Source: Pelotomaculum terephthalicicum JT (lineage in GTDB: Bacteria; Bacillota; Desulfotomaculia; Desulfotomaculales; Pelotomaculaceae). From it: 54,120 nucleotides of DNA. The DNA is taken from contig NZ_JAKNBL010000021.1 of NCBI RefSeq assembly GCF_022410535.1, positions 1 to 54,120 on the forward strand, read 5' to 3'. Position numbers and translations under genes: made by a program. A model generated the notes under the pieces. The model was not told the origin of the DNA. It saw only the letters and a program-made list of their open reading frames with translations, and made no database searches. Below, one piece after another: positions 1 through 8,365 of this stretch. How positions within the stretch are numbered: position 1 is the stretch's first letter; each line of letters opens with the position of its first letter.

Positions 1-254
1 CAATCGGGTTAGGTTAGGTTTCGAGGTTTTACCTTCAAATAAAATTCAACCTTTGACCCTGATAATCTAAATTTAGCAGAATATCTCTTTCTTGCAAATC
101 ACCTGCCTCATTTTCATGGGTGGTTGTACCCTGCGGGCATGTGGGGTTAGGTTAAAGAATTGCTGACGTATGTATAATAATGATTCAGGGCAAGAGCTTA
201 ATGGGCAAGCATTTTATAACAAAAATTGGTTATAAACAGGCTTGGTGATTAATT
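1..254. other. intergenic lead-in, no gene seen
   Basis: No convincing open frame or RNA was found in this stretch. It contains short GGTTAGGTTAGG-type direct repeats near position 7 and again near 146. These could be repeat remnants, but nothing supports a function. Confidence 0.4.
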
Positions 255-1082
255 ATGATTGAACTGCCGGAAGCTTTGACGCTGGCAAGTCAGATTAATG
301 ATACAGTTGGCGGAAAACGGATAAAAAGTGTTATTGCCGCCTATACTCCGCATAAGTTTGCGTGGTATCATGGAGATCCGCAAAATTACCATGATTTGCT
401 CGCCGGAAAAACCATCGCTGCGGCAAACGGATATGGCGGTTTTGTTGAAATTAAAGCAGGCACGGCCGTTATATTAATCGGGGATGGAGTCGGGTTCCGT
501 TATCATGGTCCAAAGGAAAGACGTCCCCCAAAGCACCAGCTATTAATTGAATTTGCTGATTTATCGGCTGTGAGCGCAACAATTCAGATGTATGGCGGAA
601 TAATGTGCTTTCGTGACGGCGAGCTTGATAATCCTTATTATAAAGTTGCCAAGGAAAAACCGTCGCCATTGTCGGACGGGTTTGACAAGAGCTATTTTGA
701 GCAGCTGATATCCTCGCAGGATGTGCAGAAATTAAGCGCGAAGGCTTTTCTCGCGACCGGACAGCGCATACCCGGGCTTGGCAACGGTGTGCTGCAGGAT
801 ATTTTGTGGCAAGCCCAAATACATCCGAAACGTAAGATAAACACATTAACAGATGAGCATAAAGCGCGTTTGTTTCATTCGGTTAAAACGGTACTCTCGG
901 ATATGGCGGAACATGGCGGCAGAGATACCGAGAAGGATTTGTTTGGCAAGAACGGTGGTTATAAAACTATTATGAGCAAAAATAGTGTTGGACAGCAATG
1001 TCCTGTCTGCGCAGGCTCGGTCAAAAAGGAAAGCTATATGGGGGGCAGCGTCTATTATTGTGAAAATTGTCAGGTGTTTTAA
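255..1082 (+). CDS. Fpg/Nei-family DNA glycosylase-like protein (divergent)
   Basis: This 275-residue protein has the layout of the Fpg/Nei base-excision glycosylases. It has an N-terminal LPEA segment, a helix-two-turn-helix region with GQRIPGLGNGVLQD (about residues 168-181), and a C-terminal zinc finger made of CPVC and CENC about 20 residues apart. Classical members cut at oxidised bases using an N-terminal proline (MPELPE). Here the protein begins MIELPE, so the catalytic second residue is isoleucine. The finger also lacks the arginine normally found in its hairpin. I infer a member of the divergent clostridial branch often labelled endonuclease VIII, whose chemistry may differ or be lost. 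The ATG is the only sensible start. The family is clear; the activity is uncertain. Confidence 0.8.
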   Translation: MIELPEALTLASQINDTVGGKRIKSVIAAYTPHKFAWYHGDPQNYHDLLAGKTIAAANGYGGFVEIKAGTAVILIGDGVGFRYHGPKERRPPKHQLLIEFADLSAVSATIQMYGGIMCFRDGELDNPYYKVAKEKPSPLSDGFDKSYFEQLISSQDVQKLSAKAFLATGQRIPGLGNGVLQDILWQAQIHPKRKINTLTDEHKARLFHSVKTVLSDMAEHGGRDTEKDLFGKNGGYKTIMSKNSVGQQCPVCAGSVKKESYMGGSVYYCENCQVF

Positions 1083-1189
1083 ATCCTCAAACAAAAACCG
1101 CTTGCCGTTTTGATGATGATATGGAAATAAATGTTGCTATGAGAAATATGACAAAAAAGGGCATGCTATAGGAAGCATCAAAGTGCGGG

Positions 1190-2185
1190 GTGATTTGCGT
1201 GGATAACGCCGAAGTCAGCGCGGATGACAAGCGCTATGAACTGGCAACCTTTGCCGGAGGGTGTTTCTGGTGCATGGTGGCGCCTTTTGAAAGGCTGGCT
1301 GGAGTCATCAGCGTAGTGTCAGGTTACATGGGGGGACATAAGGAGCATCCCACTTATGAAGAGGTTTGTTCCGGCGACACTGGTCACTGTGAAGTGGTGC
1401 AAGTATGCTTCGAGCCAGGTATTTTACCTTATGAAAAGCTTTTGGACGTTTACTGGCGGCAAATTGATCCAACAGATGAAGAGGGTCAGTTTTACGACAG
1501 GGGAGAGTCGTACCGGACGGCTGTTTTTTACCATAATGAGCGGCAAAGGCAAAAAGCGGAAATATCCAAAAGAGAGCTCATTGAAAGCGGCCGGTTTGAC
1601 ATGCCTGTTGTCACACGGATTCTTCCGGCTACTGCGTTTTATCCGGCTGAGGAGTACCATCAACATTACTATAAGAAGTACCCTTGCCACTATGCCAGGT
1701 ACCGCATGAGCTCGGGACGTGACGCTTTTGCTGGACAGTACTGGGGGAAAGAAAAAGAAACAGGCAAAGAGCGGTTGAAAGGGAAGCTAACCGGCCTTCA
1801 ATATGAAGTGACGCGGAACAACGCCACCGAACCGCCTTTCAAGAACGAGTACTGGGACAACAAACGTGAAGGCATATACGTTGATGTCGTTTCCGGCGAG
1901 CCGCTTTTCAGTTCTAAAGATAAATTTGACTCGGGATGCGGCTGGCCGAGCTTTACCAGGCCGGTTCAAGAGGAAAGTGTTATTGAGAAGAAAGATTTGA
2001 GCCACGGCATGGTTCGCACGGAAGTGCGCAGCCGGGAAGCTGATTCGCATCTTGGCCACGTTTTCAGCGATGGGCCGGCGCCGTCCGGCTTGCGCTATTG
2101 CATCAATTCCGCCGCCCTGCGATTCATTCCGAAGGAAGACCTGGAAAAGGAAGGATACGGTAATTATCGCAGTATTTTTGATTAG
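1190..2185 (+). CDS. msrAB: bifunctional peptide methionine sulfoxide reductase MsrA/MsrB
   Basis: This protein repairs oxidised methionines, with MsrA acting on the S- and MsrB on the R-sulfoxide using thiol reductants. The 331-residue chain starts with an MsrA domain whose catalytic motif GCFWC places the reactive cysteine at residue 25. The MsrA domain also has GHCEVV and EEYHQHYY motifs. From about residue 205 an MsrB domain follows, with SGCGWPSF and the catalytic RYCINS near residue 310. The MsrB half lacks paired CxxC zinc ligands, as in the PilB-type non-zinc form. The start is GTG at 1190, with an in-frame GTG at 1199 as an alternative. The order A-B is a common fusion. The role is probably protection against oxygen exposure. 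Confidence 0.93.
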   Translation: MICVDNAEVSADDKRYELATFAGGCFWCMVAPFERLAGVISVVSGYMGGHKEHPTYEEVCSGDTGHCEVVQVCFEPGILPYEKLLDVYWRQIDPTDEEGQFYDRGESYRTAVFYHNERQRQKAEISKRELIESGRFDMPVVTRILPATAFYPAEEYHQHYYKKYPCHYARYRMSSGRDAFAGQYWGKEKETGKERLKGKLTGLQYEVTRNNATEPPFKNEYWDNKREGIYVDVVSGEPLFSSKDKFDSGCGWPSFTRPVQEESVIEKKDLSHGMVRTEVRSREADSHLGHVFSDGPAPSGLRYCINSAALRFIPKEDLEKEGYGNYRSIFD

Positions 2186-2321
2186 AATACCGCCGGCAGT
2201 CATAAAGCTCATTTCATCAGTATTCATTTATTAAATTATGCCTGCTTTAATCTTGCATAATATTTTTTTCTCAGCAAAAAATATTAGCGCGGCAAATTGA
2301 TAAATGAAAGGAATGAAAAGA

Positions 2322-2570
2322 ATGCAGCAACAACACATTCATTGTATTGTGAACGACTGTCACTACTGGGCGCAAGGTAATATGTGCAATGCGAATGAAA
2401 TACTCGTTTCCACCAACAATTTCGCTGAAAGTCAACCGGATCAAGTAGATGCTCCGATGGCGAGCCAACTTACTCCCGAAACTGCGGGAGACTGTACGTC
2501 AACAGCATGCAAAACCTATGTATCTAAAGGTTCCGGTAAAGTGAACGCGGATAAAGTGAAAAGAATGTAA
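2322..2570 (+). CDS. DUF1540 domain protein, small cysteine-rich
   Basis: This small protein has the DUF1540 pattern. There is an early CIVNDCHYW segment followed by GNMCNANEI, and a late DCTSTACKTY, so several cysteines are spaced as if to bind a metal. The family is common in spore-forming Firmicutes and its function is not established. Three in-frame ATGs exist (2304, 2313, 2322). Only 2322 has a well-placed ribosome site, AAAGGA at 2307-2312 with a nine-base gap, so I chose it. A hairpin terminator follows at once, so the gene is probably monocistronic. Confidence 0.8.
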   Translation: MQQQHIHCIVNDCHYWAQGNMCNANEILVSTNNFAESQPDQVDAPMASQLTPETAGDCTSTACKTYVSKGSGKVNADKVKRM

Positions 2571-2582
2571 TGAACTGGCAGG

Positions 2583-2606
2583 GACCCGGCATAATATCGC
2601 CGGGTC
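2583..2606 (+). terminator. hairpin terminator after the DUF1540 gene
   Basis: GACCCGGC (2583-2590) and GCCGGGTC (2599-2606) form a perfect eight-base-pair stem with an eight-base loop. The stem is followed by the short T-containing run TCATTATT. The T tract is weak, so termination strength is uncertain. Confidence 0.65.
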
Positions 2607-2612
2607 TCATTA

Positions 2613-2642
2613 TTGACAGCATATGGGGAAATCACTTATACT
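2613..2642 (+). promoter_or_regulatory. sigma-A-type promoter for the ZTP riboswitch and purH-like gene
   Basis: A perfect -35 box TTGACA lies at 2613-2618 and a -10 box TATACT at 2637-2642, with an 18-base spacer. Transcription would start about ten bases before the riboswitch aptamer. Confidence 0.75.
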
Positions 2643-2659
2643 AAGTTAAAGAATTGGAG

Positions 2660-2766
2660 TATAGATCATGTGACTGGCGGATGAGTTGAATGAACAACAG
2701 GGAGCATGATTGGGATGATTGCCGGCCGCCTGGGTAAAATATTTAGCCCAGGCGGCTTAATTTTTG
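2660..2766 (+). promoter_or_regulatory. ZTP (pfl) riboswitch
   Basis: The region carries the hallmark ZTP aptamer strings GTGACTGGCGG (2670-2680) and CCGCCTGGG (2726-2734). Helix P1 can form from ATCATG (2665-2670) with CATGAT (2705-2710). The GGCGG at 2676-2680 can pair with CCGCC at 2726-2730 as the family's pseudoknot. ZTP/ZMP riboswitches sense the AICAR-derived alarmone that builds up when 10-formyl-tetrahydrofolate is short. The CCGCC strand is also the left arm of the downstream terminator, so ligand-stabilised pseudoknot and terminator are mutually exclusive, which predicts an ON switch. The controlled gene is the AICAR transformylase, the very enzyme that consumes ZMP. Confidence 0.88.
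2725..2765 (+). terminator. riboswitch-controlled intrinsic terminator
   Basis: An 11-base-pair stem forms between 2725-2735 and 2746-2756, with one G-U pair. It has a ten-base A/T loop and is followed by TTAATTTTT. Its left arm overlaps the ZTP pseudoknot strand. Confidence 0.85.
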
Positions 2767-2780
2767 AGAGGGGGATTTAA

Positions 2781-3956
2781 ATGAAAAATTATGAACTGAA
2801 ATATGGGTGCAACCCGCATCAAAAACCGGCGGAAATAAGGGCAACCGTGGGAGAACTGCCGCTCAAGGTTTTGAATGGAAATCCGGGTTATATCAACTTC
2901 CTGGATGCGTTAAATTCATGGCAGTTGGTGAAGGATCTGAAGGCCGCTTTAAATGTTCCGGCGGCGACTTCCTTCAAACATATCAGTCCCGCCGGAGCGG
3001 CTATCGGGCTGCCGCTGTCGGACGAACTGAAAAAATCATATTTTGTCGACGACATCGGCCTGGAACTGTCGCCAATCGCGTCAGCCTACGCCCGCGCCAG
3101 GGGGGCTGACAGGATGTCTTCCTTTGGGGATTGGGCCGCTTTAAGCGACACGGTGGATAAAGCCACGGCGATGATTTTAAAGAAAGAAGTTTCCGACGGC
3201 ATTATCGCTCCCGGGTATACCGCAGAAGCTCTTGAGATATTGAAGCAGAAAAAAGGCGGGAAATACAATATCGTTGAAATTGAGCGTGATTACGAGCCGG
3301 GCGAAATGGATGTAAAGTGCGTATACGGCATTGAGTTTGCGCAGAAGCGAAACAATATCATTCCCGGTTTTGATGACTTGAAAAATATCGTGACGGAAAA
3401 TAAAGATTTGCCTGATGAAGCGAAGAGGGATATGATCATTGCGATGCTCACCCTGAAGTACACCCAGTCCAATTCAGTCTGCTTTGTTTCCGACGGCCAA
3501 GTTATTGGCAATGGCGCGGGGCAACAGTCGCGGATTCACTGCACACGGCTTGCGGGAGATAAGGCGGACATCTGGCATCTCAAAAAGCATCCCAAGGTAT
3601 TGAGTTTAAAATTTAAACAAGGCGTGGGAAGGCCGGAGCGTGACAATGCCATCGATTTGCTGGTCAGGTACGATACCACGGAACATGAGCTTGATATGTT
3701 GAATGATCTGTTTGAAGTGGTTCCTGACCGGCTTTCCCCAAGTGAGAAGGAAGCCTGGCTGAAAGGGTTAGGTAATGTAACACTGGGCTCTGACGCATTC
3801 TTCCCCTTCAGAGACAATATTGACCGGGCTTATCGAAGCGGGGTCAAATATATAGTGCAGCCGGGCGGCTCGATCAGGGATGATATTGTAATCCGCGCGT
3901 GCGATGAATACGGTATGCTGATGGCAATAACGGGGCTGCGGCTGTTTCATCATTAA
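2781..3956 (+). CDS. stand-alone AICAR transformylase (PurH C-terminal-domain type)
   Basis: The protein should transfer a formyl group from 10-formyl-THF to AICAR, the ninth step of purine synthesis. Its 391 residues match the AICARFT half of PurH. It starts with the LKYGCNPHQKPA motif, then SFKHISPAGAAIG, then YTQSNSVCF and GAGQQSRIHC. A C-terminal segment SDAFFPFRDNID is followed by VQPGGSIRDD. The N-terminal MGS-like IMP cyclohydrolase domain of ordinary PurH (about 520 residues) is absent, so ring closure must come from another gene. The ribosome site is GAGAGGGGG. Expression is governed by the ZTP riboswitch just upstream. The 3' end overlaps the convergent RND gene by three to four bases. 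Confidence 0.92.
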   Translation: MKNYELKYGCNPHQKPAEIRATVGELPLKVLNGNPGYINFLDALNSWQLVKDLKAALNVPAATSFKHISPAGAAIGLPLSDELKKSYFVDDIGLELSPIASAYARARGADRMSSFGDWAALSDTVDKATAMILKKEVSDGIIAPGYTAEALEILKQKKGGKYNIVEIERDYEPGEMDVKCVYGIEFAQKRNNIIPGFDDLKNIVTENKDLPDEAKRDMIIAMLTLKYTQSNSVCFVSDGQVIGNGAGQQSRIHCTRLAGDKADIWHLKKHPKVLSLKFKQGVGRPERDNAIDLLVRYDTTEHELDMLNDLFEVVPDRLSPSEKEAWLKGLGNVTLGSDAFFPFRDNIDRAYRSGVKYIVQPGGSIRDDIVIRACDEYGMLMAITGLRLFHH

Positions 3957-6900
3957 TGCTTCCAGTTCTCCAGCAGCAGGTAAAGGGTTGGAATGACGTA
4001 GAGGGTGAGGGCTGTCGAGATAATCAGACCTGAGCTAATCGCGATGGCCATCGGCTGCCACAACGAACTGCCCGCTATAGCCATGGGGGCCAGCCCGCCG
4101 ACGGCGGAAAGCATGGTCAGGAGGATCGGGCGCAGGCGGGCCTGCCCGGCCTGTGCCAGGGCTTCCCGCAGCGGCTTGCCTTCCTTTACGGCCAATTCCA
4201 CGAACTCGATTAGGACTATGCCGTTTCGCACCACAACACCTGCCAGGCTGAAGACGCCCAGCGCGGCCATAAAGCCGATGGGGTTTCCGGTCAGGAAAAT
4301 ACCTGCCAGCGCCCCGCAAACTCCCAAGAAAACCGTTACCATGATGATCAGCGGCTTAAGCAGGGAATTGAACTGCACTGCCAGCAGCAAGTAAATGATG
4401 ACCATTACCATCAGGGACAGGTGGGCCAAGTCCGTAAAAGACTTATTGCTCTCCTCTTGCTCGCCGCCGTATTCAATTTCATACCCCTGCGGCAGCGGGT
4501 AGGAGCGCAGGCTGTTCTGCAGCTCCTTGACTACCTCCGAGGGGAGGCGGCCTTGAGTGTAGCTGCTTACTGTGACGGTTCTTACCAACTGGTTGCGGTT
4601 GATTTGGCTCACGGCCCAGGTTGGGGTGATTTCAGCCAACTGGTTGAGCGGAATGCCCGCCCCGTTGACACTGGAAGGCACAGGAAGGCTTTTTAGCTGC
4701 TCAAGCGGTATTGGCTGGTTTTTAGCGGCTTTTAGTACTACATTGATCTGCTCGTCCGGGAGCTGGTAGGTGGAGACCGCCATGCCGTCAGTCATTAGCA
4801 GTACTGTGGAGGCAACGGCCAGGTTGGTCACCCCGAGACGGTTGGCCCGTTCCTCGTCAACTTGAACTTTGTATTGAAAGATATCCGGACCCATGGTATC
4901 ATCCACGTTGATTGCGCCGGGTATATCCCGCAGCCTGGCGCTGATATCGCCGGCCAGGGCGCGCAGGGTTTCGAGGTCCTCCCCCTTGATGCGGACTGCC
5001 ACCGGCGCGCCTACGGGAATTCCTTGCTCCAGGTTGCGGACCAGGATGTTAGCGCCGGGAATCTCCTCTCTGAGCCGGCTGCGCAGTAATTCAACCAGTT
5101 GGGCAGGTTTCCTCATACCCCTGTCGGTGCGCGTGCTCACGTAAATGCCGGCCTTGTTGGACCCGCTGACATACTTGGTTTCATTGTAATAGAACTGTGG
5201 AAAGGATTTTCCCGTATAGCTGGCGATTACCTTTATTTCCGGCTGTTCCGCCAGGACCGCCTCTACCTCCATGACCTTGTTTAAGGTTTCTTCCAGGGTG
5301 GCGGTGGTGGGAGTTGTAATGTCAATTAGAAACTCATTGCGTTCAGCGGAAGGGAATAAGGTTTTGCCGGTAAAGGGGAAAAGGGAGAGGCTGACTCCCA
5401 TGAAGAGCACAGCCATGGCCACGGTTCGCCAGGGCCTGCTTAAAGCCAGGTCAATGGATCTACGGTAAAAAGCCAGCAGGCGCAGGTAAGTTCCTTCCGC
5501 CAGTCCGCCCTTCCTTTGGAAAAAAACGCTTACAATGCCCCGCGCCGGCCTGGTTGGGCGGGAAGCGAGGTAGAGCCTGACAATAGGTGTCAGAAACAGG
5601 GATACCACCAGGGAGGCCAGCAGGGTAACCGTGACAACCTGGGGAATGGCAAAAATGAATTCACCAATGTTTCCCTCAAGCAGAAAAAGTGGGGCGAAGG
5701 CGGCTATAGTGGCGACGGTGGCGTTGGTGATGGAGTAGGCCACCTCGCGAATGCCCAGGGTGGCGGCCTGCATCGGCGTATCGCCCAGTTCCAGGTGGCG
5801 CTGAATGTTGTCGTTGGTGACGATGGAGTCATCCACCAGGATTCCCAGTACGATAACCAGCGCGGCCACGGAAATCTGGTGCAGCTTAAGGTCCATCATC
5901 CCAAGCGGGCCCATGCCGAGCAAAACCGAGAGCGGTATCGCCACGGCCACCAGCAGGGCGCCAAAGGGCGGCAAAGCGAGCAGACACACCAAAAAAACAA
6001 TGCCCATACCGATGAAAAGCTCCTGGTAAAGATGGTTAAACTGAGCACGGGTATTGACGGCCTGGTCAAAGATAATGTGCGGAGTAACCCCGGCAGGAAG
6101 AGCGGGGCCTATATTATGCTTGATATATGCCCGGATGTTGGCGGCTGTCTTGACCCGGTCTATATTTTCTTTAGGAAAGAGCACCAGGGAAACGCCGGGT
6201 GTTCCATTAGAGCGAACCAGCACGGCGGGGTCGGCGGTACAGAGACTAACTGCCGCTATATCGCGGAGGTAAACCGAGTTTCCTTCCGGAGTAACCTTTA
6301 AAATTGTCCCGGCAATAACCTGCGGGTCGAGATATTCGCCGGTGGTCTGGATAGCCAGGCCGTAGGGCTGCTCCTTTAGTTTGCCGCCCGGTATCGTGAT
6401 GTTGCGGGCTTTGATAGCGTCGGCCACCTGGCTCCAGGTCAGGTTAAAACGGGCCATACGCTCCATGTCGAGGACCACCTGGATCTCCCTGTCGGGCAGC
6501 CCTTCCCGCTGGATTTCCGCCACGCCCGGCAGCCCCTTCAGCTCGTCCTTGACTGTGCGGCTGACGGCTTCCAACTCGAGGTAGTCCATATTAGGGGCCT
6601 CCAGGTGCAGGACCATCATGCAGGTGCGGATCAACTCTGTATTAAGCTGGGGTTCTGAGGTTTCATCAGGCAGGCTTTGGCGCACCTCGTCAATCTTATA
6701 GCGTACGTCGTCCCAGGCTTTTTTGGTGTCCGTGCCGGGATAAACCTCAATCATGATCACAGAGAGGCTTTCAGAAGAGGTCGACTCGATTTTTTTTACT
6801 CCTTTAATCGCTTCAAAGCCTTCTTCCAGGGGTTTGGTAACCAGCTTTTCCACTTTTTCCGGATTTGCTCCGGGGTAGGTGGTCACTACCCTGGCGACAA

Positions 6901-7021
6901 GCAGGGTAATATCCGGGTCTTCCTGCCGGGGTATGGTGAAGAAGTTCATCATTCCCCACAGCGCTGCCGCGACGAAGAATACCATGGTAATTTTTTTGTA
7001 TTCAAGTATTTTGCGCAGCAC
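3953..7021 (-). CDS. RND-family efflux transporter (AcrB/MdtB/HAE1-like)
   Basis: This 1022-residue inner-membrane pump is of usual RND length, with two large extracytoplasmic loops and about twelve membrane helices. The first helix begins near residue 10. The porter domain carries VARVVTTYPGANPEKVE. The proton-relay helix has GILVDDSIVTND, the two aspartates expected in TM4. A second conserved block GVFSLAGVVVRNGIVLI lies in TM10-11. It starts with GTG preceded by AGGTGG. It lies downstream of the adaptor gene in one operon. RND pumps are classically tripartite in Gram-negatives. Here there is no outer-membrane channel gene, as expected for a Firmicute, so export would end at the wall. Substrate unknown. 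Confidence 0.93.
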   Translation of the reverse strand: MLRKILEYKKITMVFFVAAALWGMMNFFTIPRQEDPDITLLVARVVTTYPGANPEKVEKLVTKPLEEGFEAIKGVKKIESTSSESLSVIMIEVYPGTDTKKAWDDVRYKIDEVRQSLPDETSEPQLNTELIRTCMMVLHLEAPNMDYLELEAVSRTVKDELKGLPGVAEIQREGLPDREIQVVLDMERMARFNLTWSQVADAIKARNITIPGGKLKEQPYGLAIQTTGEYLDPQVIAGTILKVTPEGNSVYLRDIAAVSLCTADPAVLVRSNGTPGVSLVLFPKENIDRVKTAANIRAYIKHNIGPALPAGVTPHIIFDQAVNTRAQFNHLYQELFIGMGIVFLVCLLALPPFGALLVAVAIPLSVLLGMGPLGMMDLKLHQISVAALVIVLGILVDDSIVTNDNIQRHLELGDTPMQAATLGIREVAYSITNATVATIAAFAPLFLLEGNIGEFIFAIPQVVTVTLLASLVVSLFLTPIVRLYLASRPTRPARGIVSVFFQRKGGLAEGTYLRLLAFYRRSIDLALSRPWRTVAMAVLFMGVSLSLFPFTGKTLFPSAERNEFLIDITTPTTATLEETLNKVMEVEAVLAEQPEIKVIASYTGKSFPQFYYNETKYVSGSNKAGIYVSTRTDRGMRKPAQLVELLRSRLREEIPGANILVRNLEQGIPVGAPVAVRIKGEDLETLRALAGDISARLRDIPGAINVDDTMGPDIFQYKVQVDEERANRLGVTNLAVASTVLLMTDGMAVSTYQLPDEQINVVLKAAKNQPIPLEQLKSLPVPSSVNGAGIPLNQLAEITPTWAVSQINRNQLVRTVTVSSYTQGRLPSEVVKELQNSLRSYPLPQGYEIEYGGEQEESNKSFTDLAHLSLMVMVIIYLLLAVQFNSLLKPLIIMVTVFLGVCGALAGIFLTGNPIGFMAALGVFSLAGVVVRNGIVLIEFVELAVKEGKPLREALAQAGQARLRPILLTMLSAVGGLAPMAIAGSSLWQPMAIAISSGLIISTALTLYVIPTLYLLLENWKH

Positions 7022-7070
7022 CAGTCTACCACCTCATATTGGTGAATTATTAATCGCCGTGGAGGTTCCT

Positions 7071-8252
7071 TCAGGATTTTTGCCTTAACACGGGGTCGCC
7101 GTCATGCAAATACAGCCCTCCCCGGACGACGAGCTCCTCTCCGGGGTCAAGCCCGGTAATCACCTCAATCTGGTTGCCGATTGTTTCGCCGGTTACAATA
7201 GTTTTGGCAAAACTTTGCTCATCACGGACTACAAAAACGGTAACTTCCGCGCCTCGCTTGACCAGCGCCCCCACCGGCACCCAAACCGCGGCGGGGGTCT
7301 GACGCCGGCTCGCCACACGGGCTACCATACCCGGCTTGAGGATATGGCCGGGGTTATCCGCCTGCACTTCTATTAAAAAAGTACCTGTCTCACTGTCTAC
7401 CGCGGGGTGAACGAGAGCGACCTCACCCGGCCAGTTCCGTCCCGGCTGATCAGGACTGGTAACGTCAACCGGGTCGCCCGCCTGCCAGTTATTTAGTTCT
7501 ATTGCCGCGACAGTAACCTCTATCTTGATCTGGTCAAGGTCTCCGATAACATAGACCGGGGTGCCCGCGCTGACTATCTCTCCAGATTCCCCTGCTTTTT
7601 TGAGCACGGTGCCTTTAAAGGGAGCGATTAACCTGGTATGGCTCAACTGCAGCCTGGATTGGCTGGCCACGGCCTGCGCCTTGTGATAATCGGACACGCT
7701 GGCTCCCTGGCCTTCGTTGTAGCCTGACTGGGCTTCATGGTACTTGGCCGCGGCTACCGATAATTGGGTGCCGGCGTCATCAAGCTGGGCTTTGGAGACT
7801 GCTTTGGCTTCGTATAAGCTTTTTATCCGGTCGTAATCCTGCTGGGCTTTCTGGTAGGCCGCCCCGGCTTGTTCAAGCAACGCCGCCGCCTGCTCAATAC
7901 CGGCCCGGGCAGCTTCCGTCGCAGCGCCGGCAGCTTCCGCCTGCGCCTGGTAATCGGCTGGGTCGAGGGAGGCCAGAACCGCTCCTTCTTCCACTAAAGT
8001 TCCTTCATCCAGGACCGGACCTTGAATTCTGCCGCTTACCTGGAAACCCAGTTTCGCTTCCCGGCAGGGTATAACAATCCCGGTTAAACCGCCACCCGGC
8101 CGTGTTGTTTGAGACTGCACGGTCATTGTTTCCACGGCTCTGGGATTTGGCGCGTCGTTTTGCTCTTTATCCCTGCCCAAGGCAAAATAAACTGCTGTTA
8201 CACTAAAGATGAGGAATACTATAGTGTAAAATAATTTATTTTTTTTCTGCAT
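7071..8252 (-). CDS. RND efflux periplasmic-adaptor/HlyD-like membrane fusion protein
   Basis: This is the adaptor partner of the RND pump, encoded first in the operon. A single N-terminal membrane segment (residues about 6-26) is followed by a split lipoyl/barrel-sandwich half with FQVSGRI and GAVLASLDPADY. Next comes an alanine-rich alpha-helical hairpin (about residues 95-195), the second lipoyl half with IAPFKGTVLKK, and a beta-barrel region. A frame continues upstream to TTG 8276, but ATG at 8252 is preceded by GAGGT at a seven-base gap. I therefore chose 8252, giving 393 residues. It is transcribed divergently from the MerR-type regulator, which probably controls it. Confidence 0.92.
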   Translation of the reverse strand: MQKKNKLFYTIVFLIFSVTAVYFALGRDKEQNDAPNPRAVETMTVQSQTTRPGGGLTGIVIPCREAKLGFQVSGRIQGPVLDEGTLVEEGAVLASLDPADYQAQAEAAGAATEAARAGIEQAAALLEQAGAAYQKAQQDYDRIKSLYEAKAVSKAQLDDAGTQLSVAAAKYHEAQSGYNEGQGASVSDYHKAQAVASQSRLQLSHTRLIAPFKGTVLKKAGESGEIVSAGTPVYVIGDLDQIKIEVTVAAIELNNWQAGDPVDVTSPDQPGRNWPGEVALVHPAVDSETGTFLIEVQADNPGHILKPGMVARVASRRQTPAAVWVPVGALVKRGAEVTVFVVRDEQSFAKTIVTGETIGNQIEVITGLDPGEELVVRGGLYLHDGDPVLRQKS

Positions 8253-8291
8253 GGCTTTTACCTCAATATTTGACAAGTGTGAAGTTACACT
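8198..8291. repeat. four TTACACT-type half-sites around the efflux promoter
   Basis: TTACACT occurs at 8198-8204 and 8285-8291, and its reverse complement AGTGTAA at 8223-8229. A one-mismatch copy AGTGTGA lies at 8276-8282. The outer pair forms a palindrome AAGTGT-N6-ACACTT at 8275-8292. The inner pair is an inverted repeat with an 18-base gap inside the adaptor's first codons. The arrangement suggests operators for the adjacent regulator; this is inference. Confidence 0.5.
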
Positions 8292-8301
8292 TTATGCTTA
8301 A

Positions 8302-8330
8302 ACTATAAATTTACTCCTTTGGGCTGTCAA
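8302..8330 (-). promoter_or_regulatory. promoter of the adaptor-RND operon
   Basis: Read on the minus strand, TTGACA (8330-8325) is followed after exactly 17 bases by TATAGT (8307-8302). The spacing is canonical for sigma-A, unlike the 19-20 base spacers of promoters activated by DNA twisting in the MerR family. This suggests repression or a different mode here. Confidence 0.75.
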
Positions 8331-8365
8331 GGATTTTTTTAGATAAAATTCCGGAGGGATGTTCA

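Noticed and set aside
1-160. GGTTAGG repeats as a telomere-like or att sequence
   Set aside because: Only a few scattered copies without symmetry or a neighbouring integrase.
2271-2468. A minus-strand frame opposite the DUF1540 gene
   Set aside because: The plus-strand frame has a family signature and a ribosome site; this one has neither.
5516-6301. A 261-codon plus-strand frame inside the RND gene
   Set aside because: It is antisense to conserved RND sequence, with low-complexity Gly/Gln composition and no family resemblance.
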